Assembly (NCBI RefSeq): GCF_000447755.1 | Contig: NZ_AUNE01000026.1 | Span: forward strand, 1-56,510 | Length of the DNA: 56,510 bases | From: Bacteriovorax sp. BSW11_IV | Lineage (GTDB): Bacteria; Bdellovibrionota; Bacteriovoracia; Bacteriovoracales; Bacteriovoracaceae | Reading direction: 5' to 3' | In this document: positions 35,065 through 43,436 of the stretch, piece after piece | Numbering within the stretch: position 1 is the first letter of the stretch | Layout: the number at the start of each line of letters is the position of its first letter | Notes under the pieces: generated by a model | Databases searched by the model: none | Seen by the model: only the letters and a program-made list of their open reading frames with translations | What the model was told of the DNA's origin: nothing | Translations under genes and position numbers: made by a program

Positions 35065-35102
35065 TTCTTTTAAGAGTGTGGAAGTCGTGTTAAAAAAGGC
35101 CT

Positions 35103-36446
35103 ATGAAAATAGCAATTATTGGAAGCGGTCCGTTAGGACTAGAAGCAGCAGCACACTTTGATTCACTAGGGGCAGCGGTTACTTTATTTAGCCGAGATGC
35201 CTTAGGGGGAAGTGTTAAACTAGCAGCAACTCATTTTCCCGAGTCGGGAGAATTTCTATCACATCATTTAACTCAAACAGGTCTCGATATCTGTGGCCTT
35301 GATCAAAATGAAATTAAATCATTCAAAGACTATCTAGAGAATTATCTAACTCCGATTGGCCGTTCATTAATGGAAAGAGGGCTCGTGAAGTTGGCCGATG
35401 TGACTCGTGTTCACAAGCGTTTTCTTTCACTGGGCGAAACACCAATGGGCAAGGATCGTTTACACGACTTGTTTCGTGTCATTTATAGTGTCGATCCAAA
35501 AGAAAATGTCTTAAAGCAAATGCAAGAGAACCCAGAGACCTTTGAAAAATTGGGTCAGGATGTTCTTGATTCATTGGCCATGCCAGTGGAGTCATTTGAA
35601 GATTTTGATATTGTTCTTGATGCAACAGGTGTTTTCTCGAATCCTAATCCAATGGGGGCAGGACAGAGCTTTGCGCTTAATGAAAAGTCTCTTGCCCAGA
35701 ACTGTCCAATTTATTACGGTCTTCAAGGAATTAAAAACTTTGAAGAAATAACGTCACATCATAAAACTATTCTAGTTGTGGGAACGGGAGAAATTGCAGC
35801 AGCGACATTAGCTGTATATGGTGATTGGGTTTATGCTGATCCTTCTCGTTCTTTAAAAATTGTAACGACAGAAATGAATCTTTTCGAAAAACTTTCTCGT
35901 GCAATAGGTAGGGAATGGATATTTGAAAAGGCCCGTGGAGTTATTGAAAGAAATAAAGAAACACTTATCTCGAAAATTATGGAATTTGAAAAAGCTGTTG
36001 TGGCCTGGAAAGAACTTCCTGATTATGAGAGAGCAAAGCTTGCAAAACCAGCTGAGCCTCGCTCGCAAGTAGAATTTTTTACAGGATACTCTGTATCTTC
36101 TGTAGATAGACTTCTTGATAGAGAAGGAATGTTTGTTACTTGTGAATCTGTGAATTTCAGAAATCCAAATTTGAGTGAAGATAAAGAACTTATCACAATT
36201 AGTGCAGATGCTATAATTGTGACTACAGGTCATGTAAAAGATGTTACTGCCTACAGAGGTTTACAGCTAAGCTTTAATAACGGATTGGATTATCCAGAGG
36301 TTCGTGACGCAAAAACAGGTGAAAGTGGATTTTACTTTCTTGGCGCCACAAAAAAAGAACATGGTGATCGTTACTCATTAGCAGAGGGACTTAATGATAT
36401 CTTGGCCATCGAAAAAGATATTATGAAGTTTTTTAGTCGCGCATGA
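35103..36446 (+). CDS. FAD/NAD(P)-binding oxidoreductase of unknown substrate
   Basis: A 447-aa flavoprotein with two dinucleotide-binding folds, MKIAIIGSGPLGLEAAAHF at the N-terminus and KTILVVGTGEIAAATLAVYG near residue 220. A C-terminal ADAIIVTTGHVKD strand is typical of flavin monooxygenase and pyridine-nucleotide oxidoreductase-like enzymes. There is no redox-active CxxC pair, so it is not a disulfide reductase. I cannot name the substrate. It overlaps the lipoprotein gene downstream by 4 nt (ATGA), so the two are co-expressed. Confidence 0.78.
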   Translation: MKIAIIGSGPLGLEAAAHFDSLGAAVTLFSRDALGGSVKLAATHFPESGEFLSHHLTQTGLDICGLDQNEIKSFKDYLENYLTPIGRSLMERGLVKLADVTRVHKRFLSLGETPMGKDRLHDLFRVIYSVDPKENVLKQMQENPETFEKLGQDVLDSLAMPVESFEDFDIVLDATGVFSNPNPMGAGQSFALNEKSLAQNCPIYYGLQGIKNFEEITSHHKTILVVGTGEIAAATLAVYGDWVYADPSRSLKIVTTEMNLFEKLSRAIGREWIFEKARGVIERNKETLISKIMEFEKAVVAWKELPDYERAKLAKPAEPRSQVEFFTGYSVSSVDRLLDREGMFVTCESVNFRNPNLSEDKELITISADAIIVTTGHVKDVTAYRGLQLSFNNGLDYPEVRDAKTGESGFYFLGATKKEHGDRYSLAEGLNDILAIEKDIMKFFSRA

Positions 36447-37207
36447 AAAAACTGAGTTTAATTTTTCTTCTTATTCTCACATTCGGTTGCACCAATTTGG
36501 GCAAGAAGGAAGATACAAATAAATTACAACGCAGGAATTTGGAAGAGTACTATGTTGAATCAGGTATAGTGACCTATTTCCTTCCAATCCTACCTCAGTG
36601 GGCCAATTACTCTTTGGAAGGAAGTTGTAGAAGAGCGAGAAGTATGCGTTACCTCGATTTTCAAAAGATGAAATCGAGTTTTGGATTTACTTATGAGCAA
36701 CTTGTTCAATTTCAACTTCTTTACAACTCGCGAGTATGGTCATCTCTTGCTATAAGCAACTTAGATTTTATCCCTTTCAAAGATGCTGAGAGATTTTTCT
36801 TTGAAGTCTCAGATAGCGTACATGCAGGGAATTTCTTGTTTAGATTACCAAATTATAATCGTGTCCACGTTATATGGATCGATGATTACATCAATTCGCA
36901 GACAAAAATAAAGAAGCTTAAAAAGATGCTCGATTCAAAAGATATGACGCAGGGATTTCCTGTCTTTGCCTCTTTGTGTATGGCCAGAATTGATCTTCAA
37001 AAAGCAATTAAGGCCAATGGGCTTGATCATGGAAGTTATGAACTCTTAACTTATGAGATGTTCTCTCCATACGATAGTGATTTCACAACTGGGTTAGAGC
37101 CTTCTATAAACCTAGATGCCTTTTTTGGAAAAAAAGCAATTTATTTTTATGGAAAGAATATCCCAAAAGTAATTAACGGAAAAAAAATTATTCACAGAAA
37201 ATTATAA
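36443..37207 (+). CDS. Predicted lipoprotein of unknown function
   Basis: A 254-aa protein with a lipoprotein signal (MKKLSLIFLLILTFGC, Cys at residue 16). The mature part is mixed alpha/beta with aromatic-rich segments (YFLPILPQWANYSLEGSCRRARSMRYL, FRLPNYNRVHVIWIDDYINS). No family is recognised. It is translated by ATGA coupling from the preceding flavoprotein gene and is followed 13 nt later by the cyclophilin gene. Confidence 0.75.
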   Translation: MKKLSLIFLLILTFGCTNLGKKEDTNKLQRRNLEEYYVESGIVTYFLPILPQWANYSLEGSCRRARSMRYLDFQKMKSSFGFTYEQLVQFQLLYNSRVWSSLAISNLDFIPFKDAERFFFEVSDSVHAGNFLFRLPNYNRVHVIWIDDYINSQTKIKKLKKMLDSKDMTQGFPVFASLCMARIDLQKAIKANGLDHGSYELLTYEMFSPYDSDFTTGLEPSINLDAFFGKKAIYFYGKNIPKVINGKKIIHRKL

Positions 37208-37220
37208 AAAGGAGTGTCCA

Positions 37221-37760
37221 ATGTTCGGTTTAGGTGGAACAAAAAAATCAGAGTACAAAGAAGAATTAGAAAGAATTTATGCAAACTTTCAAACAAATAT
37301 GGGAGATTTTGAAGTAGAGCTTTATGCAAAAGAATGTCCTGAAACTGTTTGGAACTTTGTTAACCTGGCCGAAGGAAGACAAGAAACTAAGAAAGAGGGA
37401 CCTTACTATGATGGTCTAACTTTCCACAGAGTTATCTCTGGTTTCGTTATCCAAGGTGGATGTCCAGATGGAAGTGGAATGGGTGGTCCTGGTTATAAGT
37501 TTAAAGATGAGTGTACTCCAGCTCTTCGTCACGATAGCGAAGGAATCCTTTCTATGGCCAACGCAGGTCCAGGAACAAATGGTTCACAATTCTTCATTAC
37601 ATTGGCACCAACTCCACATTTAGATGGTCGTCACACTGTTTTCGGTAAAGTTATTAATGGTCTTGATATCGTAAGAAAAATTGGTGTAACAAACACTAAT
37701 TATATGGATAAGCCCGTTTCTGATGTCGTAATGGAAAAAGTTACAATCGTAAGAAAATAA
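37221..37760 (+). CDS. Cyclophilin-type peptidyl-prolyl isomerase
   Basis: A 179-aa cyclophilin that catalyses cis-trans isomerisation of prolyl bonds. The active-site core FHRVISGFVIQGG is followed by GMGGPGYKFKDE, LSMANAGPGTNGSQFFITL and HLDGRHTVFGKVI, all classical. There is no signal peptide; a charged 25-residue N-terminal extension precedes the domain, so it is likely cytoplasmic. AAGGAG lies 7 nt before the ATG. A strong terminator follows. Confidence 0.96.
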   Translation: MFGLGGTKKSEYKEELERIYANFQTNMGDFEVELYAKECPETVWNFVNLAEGRQETKKEGPYYDGLTFHRVISGFVIQGGCPDGSGMGGPGYKFKDECTPALRHDSEGILSMANAGPGTNGSQFFITLAPTPHLDGRHTVFGKVINGLDIVRKIGVTNTNYMDKPVSDVVMEKVTIVRK

Positions 37761-37788
37761 AAAAAAGGAACCTTCGGGTTCCTTTTTT
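37761..37788. terminator. Bidirectional UUCG-tetraloop terminator
   Basis: A 12-bp stem, 37761-37772 with 37777-37788, is closed by the stable C(TTCG)G tetraloop. A-run and T-run flanks serve both the cyclophilin gene and the leftward transporter gene ending at 37787. Confidence 0.93.
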
Positions 37789-39826
37789 ATATCTTTTTTC
37801 TGCCTAGAAAAATAGAGGGAAGAATTTTTAAGTCAAAAATCATACCCAGAAAAATAATAATTCCCAAGCATATTCCAAATTGTTGAATAGGTAAGAAGTC
37901 ATTTAGTGCAAACATAAAAAAGCATGCACTCAATAAAAGGCTCGCTCCCAAAACTGGTCTTACAACAGTGTTATAGAAATAATTATATGTGATGTCTTCT
38001 TTTTCTAGAACGTGCAAAATATGGAAAGAGCTATCAACAATAAGTCCTAATGAAATACTGTAAGTCATGACAGTTGCAATATTAAAGGACAAATTGAAGA
38101 TTCTAAGAATAATAAAAGATAGAAAGACTGGAATTATGTTTACGAACATAAAGATAAAAAACACTTTAATCTTTTTAAAAGTAAGGTAAGCAATAAGAGA
38201 AATAATGATAAGACTAAAAAGAAAGCTTTTGAATAACGTCGTTATCATTTTCTTTTGCGCAATCATTAGATGATAGTACAGCCCATTAAATGAATGATTA
38301 ATTTTTCTTTGTGTTAGTGTTCTTTCTACTGCTGCAAGAAGGACTTCAAATTTCGCTACATTCATTGGAGGGCCAAGGATAGTAATCCTGTAGTCTTTTT
38401 CAAGGGGAAAGCCTTCTTTAATTGATTCGGGAATTCTAGAGCGAACAGTTTGATAAGATATAATATGATTTGGTAGAACTCGCTCTTTGGTATAGGCCTC
38501 ATTGGCCCCTTTTACAAAAAAATTAAGTGAGAGCATTTTGTAGTGGTCATCAAGTTCTGAGAGCTTTTTTTGAAGCTCGGTCTCCACCTCATCAATATTT
38601 TTAAGTTTTTCTAAATCAAATTCATGATCTTCATGAATAACAATATCAACTAAAGGTGATCCTAGGACGTTTTGTGAGACATCGATGATGCTCTCTTTTA
38701 GACCAGAGTCTTTTGGAAAATATTGAGTTGCATCTGTAAGAATAGAAATTTCTTTAAAGGCATAAGTTCCAAATACAATGGCAAAAAAAGAAATGAGTAG
38801 TATGCTTTTTCCTGAGAAAAAACGATCAAAATATTTTGAAAGATCGAGCTTGATACTTTGTTTCTGATCTTTTGGAATTAGGCCAATGGAATCATTGACA
38901 CCTTTTAGCCATAGAACACAAACCAATGCGCTGGCCACGATAAGAAAAGCAGAGAGAACACCAAAGAGACTAATGGCCTGTAGCTCTGAAAAATAGAGTG
39001 AGAGAAAACCAATAAATGTCGTTATAACCATGAGCACAGTCGGTCTCATTTTTTCTTTGAGTGCCAATGAGAAGTCCTTCTTTTCCAATGTCGTATAAAA
39101 AAGATGAAGAACCAAAGAGAGATTAATGACAAACATTAAAAGAGGGACAATCGAGCTAATTAGATTTGATTCATGAAAGAAAAATTTCGTCGTACTAAGA
39201 CTCATTGAAGAGGCCATCAGACAAGGGAAGAAAAGGATCAGTCCAGTTTTCAAACTCCTAAAAATTGCGATGAGGATGATGAGAACTCCTATAAAAAGCG
39301 CGGGAAAAAGTGTCTTTTTAATACTCTCAGAGTATTTATTTAAAAGACTATTAGTGTAGGGGACACCTACGAGATGGAGTTCCTGACCATATTTTCCCCA
39401 GTAGGGTGAATTTTGTATATTTTTGAAAAAATCTTTAACTATATGCTCATCTAAAGAGAGCATAATAATGACACCAAGGAAATTGTCGCCTCTGAGATGG
39501 AATATACTTTCAAAGTTATTAGGTAGTGAATTTGATGTAATGAATTCACATTGTTCATCACACTTTTCTTGCAGCTTGTCTAATTCTTCTTGAAAAGTTG
39601 CAATATCTTCGTCATTAACAGCGTTCGGGAAATCTTTCTTTGCCACAATAAAGTTCTTCTCATTGAAGGCCTCTTTAAAGTGTTCATAATTTTCAATCCC
39701 ATCACTGGTTAGAAAGATTGTTTCCTTATTTTTTTGAACAAGATCATCGGCATAAATCAGACCGCCAATGGTTAATAGAATGAGAACTATTGTCATTAGG
39801 GCAGACCAGATTTGATGCTTTTTCAT
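37787..39826 (-). CDS. MMPL/RND-superfamily exporter
   Basis: A 679-aa inner-membrane protein with the RND duplication: one N-terminal helix, a large extracytoplasmic loop and about five helices, then the same pattern again (second half begins near SILLISFFAIVFG). The helices ending the halves carry LMFVINLSLVLHLFY and YSISLGLIVDSSFHILHVLE, typical of MMPL/HpnN-like lipid exporters. It is smaller than AcrB-type pumps and lacks their docking domain. It lies 3 nt downstream of a membrane-bound LuxR-type regulator gene and is divergent from the phenolic-lipid-like operon, whose product it may export; that link is inference. Confidence 0.85.
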   Translation of the reverse strand: MKKHQIWSALMTIVLILLTIGGLIYADDLVQKNKETIFLTSDGIENYEHFKEAFNEKNFIVAKKDFPNAVNDEDIATFQEELDKLQEKCDEQCEFITSNSLPNNFESIFHLRGDNFLGVIIMLSLDEHIVKDFFKNIQNSPYWGKYGQELHLVGVPYTNSLLNKYSESIKKTLFPALFIGVLIILIAIFRSLKTGLILFFPCLMASSMSLSTTKFFFHESNLISSIVPLLMFVINLSLVLHLFYTTLEKKDFSLALKEKMRPTVLMVITTFIGFLSLYFSELQAISLFGVLSAFLIVASALVCVLWLKGVNDSIGLIPKDQKQSIKLDLSKYFDRFFSGKSILLISFFAIVFGTYAFKEISILTDATQYFPKDSGLKESIIDVSQNVLGSPLVDIVIHEDHEFDLEKLKNIDEVETELQKKLSELDDHYKMLSLNFFVKGANEAYTKERVLPNHIISYQTVRSRIPESIKEGFPLEKDYRITILGPPMNVAKFEVLLAAVERTLTQRKINHSFNGLYYHLMIAQKKMITTLFKSFLFSLIIISLIAYLTFKKIKVFFIFMFVNIIPVFLSFIILRIFNLSFNIATVMTYSISLGLIVDSSFHILHVLEKEDITYNYFYNTVVRPVLGASLLLSACFFMFALNDFLPIQQFGICLGIIIFLGMIFDLKILPSIFLGRKKI

Positions 39827-39829
39827 TTT

Positions 39830-40339
39830 TTACATTTCCATTGGTGAGAGAAGATCTTCTAGAAAATGAGCAGTGAGCTCTTCTCTTCCCTTAAGTCCTG
39901 ATTTTTTGTAAATTGAGCTGATTTGGTGACGAACAGTTTTTTCACTACTATTTCTGATTTCAGCAATCTGCTTGGGACCAATTCCTTTTAAAAGAAAAAG
40001 GGCCACATCTCTTTCTGCATCGGATAGTGACCATTGCTCAAATTCGCGATCTATTTGGACACTTAGGCCCTCAATAAAAATTCTAGACTTTTGATGGTGT
40101 TGTTCAGCTATTTCTGTAAGCAGGATTTTCTCTTCAGTCAGTTTTTTAGTAAGATATTTCTCGCGCTTTATTCTCATGATGAGATAGATCATTGCTGTAA
40201 GAGCACAGATTGCAATTCCCCCCTCGAGGAATAAATGACTGATTTCTGCCCCCTCGGAATAGTCTTCGATCATGTCTAGAATAGTGAGCAGTGCGACTCC
40301 AAAGAGTAAAAATCCAATGAGATATCGTTCTTTTTTCAT
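39830..40339 (-). CDS. Membrane-anchored LuxR-type transcription regulator
   Basis: A 169-aa protein with two N-terminal membrane helices (RYLIGFLLFGVALLTILDMI and GGIAICALTAMIYLIM), a coiled linker, and a C-terminal LuxR helix-turn-helix (LSDAERDVALFLLKGIGPKQIAEIRNSS, then TVRHQISSIYKKSGLKGREEL). It has no receiver domain, so it probably senses the membrane directly. It is co-transcribed with the MMPL exporter and its start faces the phenolic-lipid-like operon across a 124-bp gap, making both plausible targets. Confidence 0.87.
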   Translation of the reverse strand: MKKERYLIGFLLFGVALLTILDMIEDYSEGAEISHLFLEGGIAICALTAMIYLIMRIKREKYLTKKLTEEKILLTEIAEQHHQKSRIFIEGLSVQIDREFEQWSLSDAERDVALFLLKGIGPKQIAEIRNSSEKTVRHQISSIYKKSGLKGREELTAHFLEDLLSPMEM

Positions 40340-40463
40340 AGGAAGGTTGACCTATATTATGTGTAAGTAATTGTAACTTCAGTATAATAGGCAAATTGAC
40401 TGATATCAACTTTTACTATTTTTCCGTAAACTGTGAAAGACGAACAAAAGGCCATGATAAAAA

Positions 40464-41234
40464 ATGGAAAATTTTATGAAAGAGTTATTGAGTAAAAGGC
40501 TTGTTTTTATTGGGATCGGGATCTTCAATATCGCCTTATTCCACTATGCTATTTTAAGACTTTGGTTCTTTTTATTAAATAGTTCTGGGCGCTTGGAAGT
40601 CCAATCACCAATTTTAGCGCTGGTTATTAATACGGCATTGCTTGTCTTTTTTAGTGCACCTCACAGTTTGCTACTTAATTCAAAGGTAAAAGTTAAGTTT
40701 TTACAATATATGCCCAACGCTCTTTATGGGACGTTTTATTCCCTTCATGCTTGCCTTGGGATTGTCTTGATGGACAATTATTGGGTCACTATGGGGCCTA
40801 ATCTTTTAAACCTTGATCAGATTTCTGAAGGGGTTGTTATTGCACTTTATGCCTTCAACTGGCTATTCATGTTCTGGTCAATGCTGGCCACGGGACTGTT
40901 TCGCCAAAGCGGAATTGAAGAGTGGTGGAAGAGTTTAAAGGGCGAAAAGATAAAGTACACATTGTTAAGTGATGGTCCCTACCGTGTTTGCCGCCATCCC
41001 ATTTATGCCTCATTTATCGGTATGATTTGGTTCAGTCCCAATGTGAGTATTGATCGACTGTACTTGTCACTTTTTTGGACGGCCTATATCTTACTTGGCG
41101 CTTCACTTAAAGAGCGTAGATTAAGAAGAAATAAGAAATACCAAAGTTATTCTCAAGAAGTCCCGGCGTTTCCTTTTATGCCTAGATCATGGGATAATTT
41201 TTTAACTTATAAAATTTGGGGGCAGCCAAGATGA
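40464..41234 (+). CDS. NnrU/MddA-like membrane protein
   Basis: A 256-aa polytopic membrane protein. The C-terminal block GPYRVCRHPIYASFIGMIW, then LKERRLRR...YQSYSQEVPAFPFMPRS, is the SAM-binding signature of the ICMT-like superfamily. It is closest in style to NnrU and methanethiol S-methyltransferase MddA. A methyl-transfer role is likely but the acceptor is unknown. The start is ambiguous (ATG 40464 or ATG 40476), as neither has a strong Shine-Dalgarno. It leads a five-gene operon and overlaps the YceI gene by 4 nt. Confidence 0.8.
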   Translation: MENFMKELLSKRLVFIGIGIFNIALFHYAILRLWFFLLNSSGRLEVQSPILALVINTALLVFFSAPHSLLLNSKVKVKFLQYMPNALYGTFYSLHACLGIVLMDNYWVTMGPNLLNLDQISEGVVIALYAFNWLFMFWSMLATGLFRQSGIEEWWKSLKGEKIKYTLLSDGPYRVCRHPIYASFIGMIWFSPNVSIDRLYLSLFWTAYILLGASLKERRLRRNKKYQSYSQEVPAFPFMPRSWDNFLTYKIWGQPR

Positions 41235-41815
41235 AAATGATTTTATCTCTATTCCTATTTTTGTCTTTTTCAACTTATGCAAAAGATTTGAATGAAGTTG
41301 TGAAGTACAGCTCATTTGATGATGCAAAAAATGCGACTTCACAACTGAAGTTCATTGTTGAAAGTACGAAAGCAGGTCTTTTCGCATCAGATGTTGATGG
41401 TTATGTGAAGGAGTTTTCCTATACGGCGAAGCTTGATGAGAAGCACATGATACTTAGTGATATGACTATTAAAATTAAAGTGGCCACTATGGACACTGAT
41501 AATGAAAGTCGTGATACTAAACTTCATAATTTGTGCTTATCTCACACTGACTATCCTGAAATTATTGTTAAAGTTCCAGGTCCATTATTTTTAAAAGAAT
41601 CGCGTACACACAAGTACAAAGGTTCAGTTAACATTCGTGGAAAAGAAAAACCATTTGAAATTGAATTGTCACAGCATTTAGAGAACGGGAAAATGATTAT
41701 ATCAGGTGAAACAATTTGGGGATTAAAAACAATGGAAATCCCTGACCCAAGCATCCTTGTTGCTAAGTTGTCAGATGAAATTCGCATTCAAATTAAAATC
41801 GAAAGATTATTGTAA
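41231..41815 (+). CDS. YceI-family periplasmic lipid-binding protein
   Basis: The ATG at 41231 overlaps the previous stop (ATGA) and starts a signal peptide (MKMILSLFLFLSFSTYA). The 194-aa product shows YceI features: LKFIVESTKAG at the start of the mature barrel, DTKLHNLCLSHTDYPEI in the middle, and VNIRGKEKPFEIEL near the end. YceI proteins are lipocalin-like and bind isoprenoid quinones or other long-chain amphiphiles in the periplasm. Placed just before a type III polyketide synthase gene, it may carry the alkyl-phenol or quinone product. Confidence 0.85.
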   Translation: MKMILSLFLFLSFSTYAKDLNEVVKYSSFDDAKNATSQLKFIVESTKAGLFASDVDGYVKEFSYTAKLDEKHMILSDMTIKIKVATMDTDNESRDTKLHNLCLSHTDYPEIIVKVPGPLFLKESRTHKYKGSVNIRGKEKPFEIELSQHLENGKMIISGETIWGLKTMEIPDPSILVAKLSDEIRIQIKIERLL

Positions 41816-41826
41816 GAGAGGACGTT

Positions 41827-42894
41827 ATGCCATTTTTAGTTGATATCCAAACTTGTTTTCCAGAAAACTATTACACACAAGAAAAGCTTATTGAAAAATT
41901 AACGACGGCCTGGTCGGGAAAGGTAACAAATCTTTCACGTGTTGAATCAATTCATTCAAATGTTCTTGTAAAGGGAAGACATCTTGCACTTCCTCTAGAG
42001 AAGTACTTTGAGCTTAAAAGCTTTGATGAAAAAAATAATCTCTTCATTGAAAATGCTTTAAAACTTGCAACAGGGGCCATTACTAAGATTCTTAAGACTC
42101 ATAATTTAGAGGCATCAGATATTAGCTCATTATGGAGTAATACTGTTACGGGATTTGCAATACCAAGTCTTGAGGCCAGAGTTATGAATTTGCTTCCCTT
42201 TGCTAAAAATACAAAACGCGTACCTCTTTTAGGGCTTGGCTGTATGGCGGGAGTCGCAGGTATCAATAGAGTATCTGATTATCTTAAGGCCTATCCGAAA
42301 GAGGCCGTGATCTTTTTTTCTGTGGAGCTTTGTTCTCTTACGATTCAAATGGATGATGTTAGCCCTGCTAATTTAGTTTCAACGGGATTGTTTGGTGATG
42401 GTGCTGCAGCTGTTTTAATGGTTGGTGATGAACATCCATTGGCCAAAAAAGCACATCTTCAGTGGCTATCATCAGAAAGCGTATTCTTTCCTGATACTGA
42501 AAGAGTGATGGGATGGGGTGTAGGTGAAAAAGGATTAAAAATTATTCTTAGTAAAGGTGTTCCAGAGGTTACAGAAGGAGAGCTTCCTGCTCCTCTACAT
42601 TCATTTCTCTCAAAACAGGGTCTAGAATTAAAAGATATTTCTAGTTATTTTGCTCACCCAGGTGGGCCAAAAGTTCTTCTGGCCATGGAGAAAGTATTGG
42701 ATCTTCCGCAAGGAGGTCTAAAACATAGTTGGGAGAGTTTAGCGGAGAATGGAAATATGAGTTCTGTTTCTGTGCTAGATATTTTTAAAAGAAACTTAGA
42801 TCACAGGACACCTGATCTTAAAGGTCATTATGGGCTTAGTTTAGCGATGGGACCGGCCTTTAGTGCAGAGATGGGATTATTTAAATGGAATTAA
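41827..42894 (+). CDS. Type III polyketide synthase (chalcone/alkylresorcinol synthase family)
   Basis: A 355-aa homodimeric ketosynthase-type enzyme. The catalytic triad is visible: Cys139 in LLGLGCMAGVAG, His277 in YFAHPGGPKVL and Asn310 in ENGNMSSVSVL. FGDGAAAVLMVGD and the ending YGLSLAMGPAFSAEMGLF (the GFGPG-loop equivalent) are family hallmarks. Bacterial members extend long-chain acyl starters with malonyl-CoA to alkylresorcinols or alkylpyrones. AGAGG lies 6 nt before the ATG. The next two genes encode an ICMT-type methyltransferase and a flavin monooxygenase, the srsABC order of Streptomyces griseus. Confidence 0.93.
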   Translation: MPFLVDIQTCFPENYYTQEKLIEKLTTAWSGKVTNLSRVESIHSNVLVKGRHLALPLEKYFELKSFDEKNNLFIENALKLATGAITKILKTHNLEASDISSLWSNTVTGFAIPSLEARVMNLLPFAKNTKRVPLLGLGCMAGVAGINRVSDYLKAYPKEAVIFFSVELCSLTIQMDDVSPANLVSTGLFGDGAAAVLMVGDEHPLAKKAHLQWLSSESVFFPDTERVMGWGVGEKGLKIILSKGVPEVTEGELPAPLHSFLSKQGLELKDISSYFAHPGGPKVLLAMEKVLDLPQGGLKHSWESLAENGNMSSVSVLDIFKRNLDHRTPDLKGHYGLSLAMGPAFSAEMGLFKWN

Positions 42895-43436
42895 TCTTTA
42901 AGGCCATTGTTGTCTTTACTGCCTGTCAAAGATTGATCGAGCTCTTCATTGCAAAAAGTAATGAAAAGCACATCACTGGACTTGGTGGAAAAATAATTGC
43001 AGAGAAGAACTATATTTTTATGGTTCTTCTCCATACTACATGGCTCGCAAGTATTTTATACTGCGCATTTTTTATGGATTATCAAATTGATCCTGCGCTT
43101 TTTTATGGGTCATTGGTCTTTTTTGTCTTTGGTCAGTTTTTAAGAATCACAGCGATTTCGACTTTGGGAAAAAGATGGTCTACGAGAATTGTGATCTTGC
43201 CTGAAGCCCCTGCAATTAAAAAAGGAATCTACAACTACTTTCGTCATCCAAATTATTTAGGTGTTGTACTCGAAATTGCAGCATTACCATTAATGGCATC
43301 TTTTTATGGAATCGCATTATTTTTTACTCTAGCAAATTTTGTCATTCTCTACTTTAGAATACGATTAGAAGAGCACTGCCTAATTGAACATAATAAATAT
43401 AGAGAAGTTTTCAATATCCAAGGAAAGAATGTCTAA
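42885..43436 (+). CDS. ICMT-family methyltransferase of a type III PKS operon (BpsB/SrsB-like)
   Basis: A 183-aa integral membrane methyltransferase of the isoprenylcysteine carboxyl methyltransferase family. It has several hydrophobic helices and the C-terminal SAM-binding signature GIYNYFRHPNYLGVVLEIAALPL followed by RIRLEEHCLIEHNKYRE. In Bacillus (bpsB) and Streptomyces (srsB) such proteins methylate the hydroxyl groups of alkylpyrones or alkylresorcinols made by the neighbouring type III PKS. The gene overlaps the PKS stop by 10 nt and the next gene by 8 nt. Confidence 0.9.
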   Translation: MELIFKAIVVFTACQRLIELFIAKSNEKHITGLGGKIIAEKNYIFMVLLHTTWLASILYCAFFMDYQIDPALFYGSLVFFVFGQFLRITAISTLGKRWSTRIVILPEAPAIKKGIYNYFRHPNYLGVVLEIAALPLMASFYGIALFFTLANFVILYFRIRLEEHCLIEHNKYREVFNIQGKNV

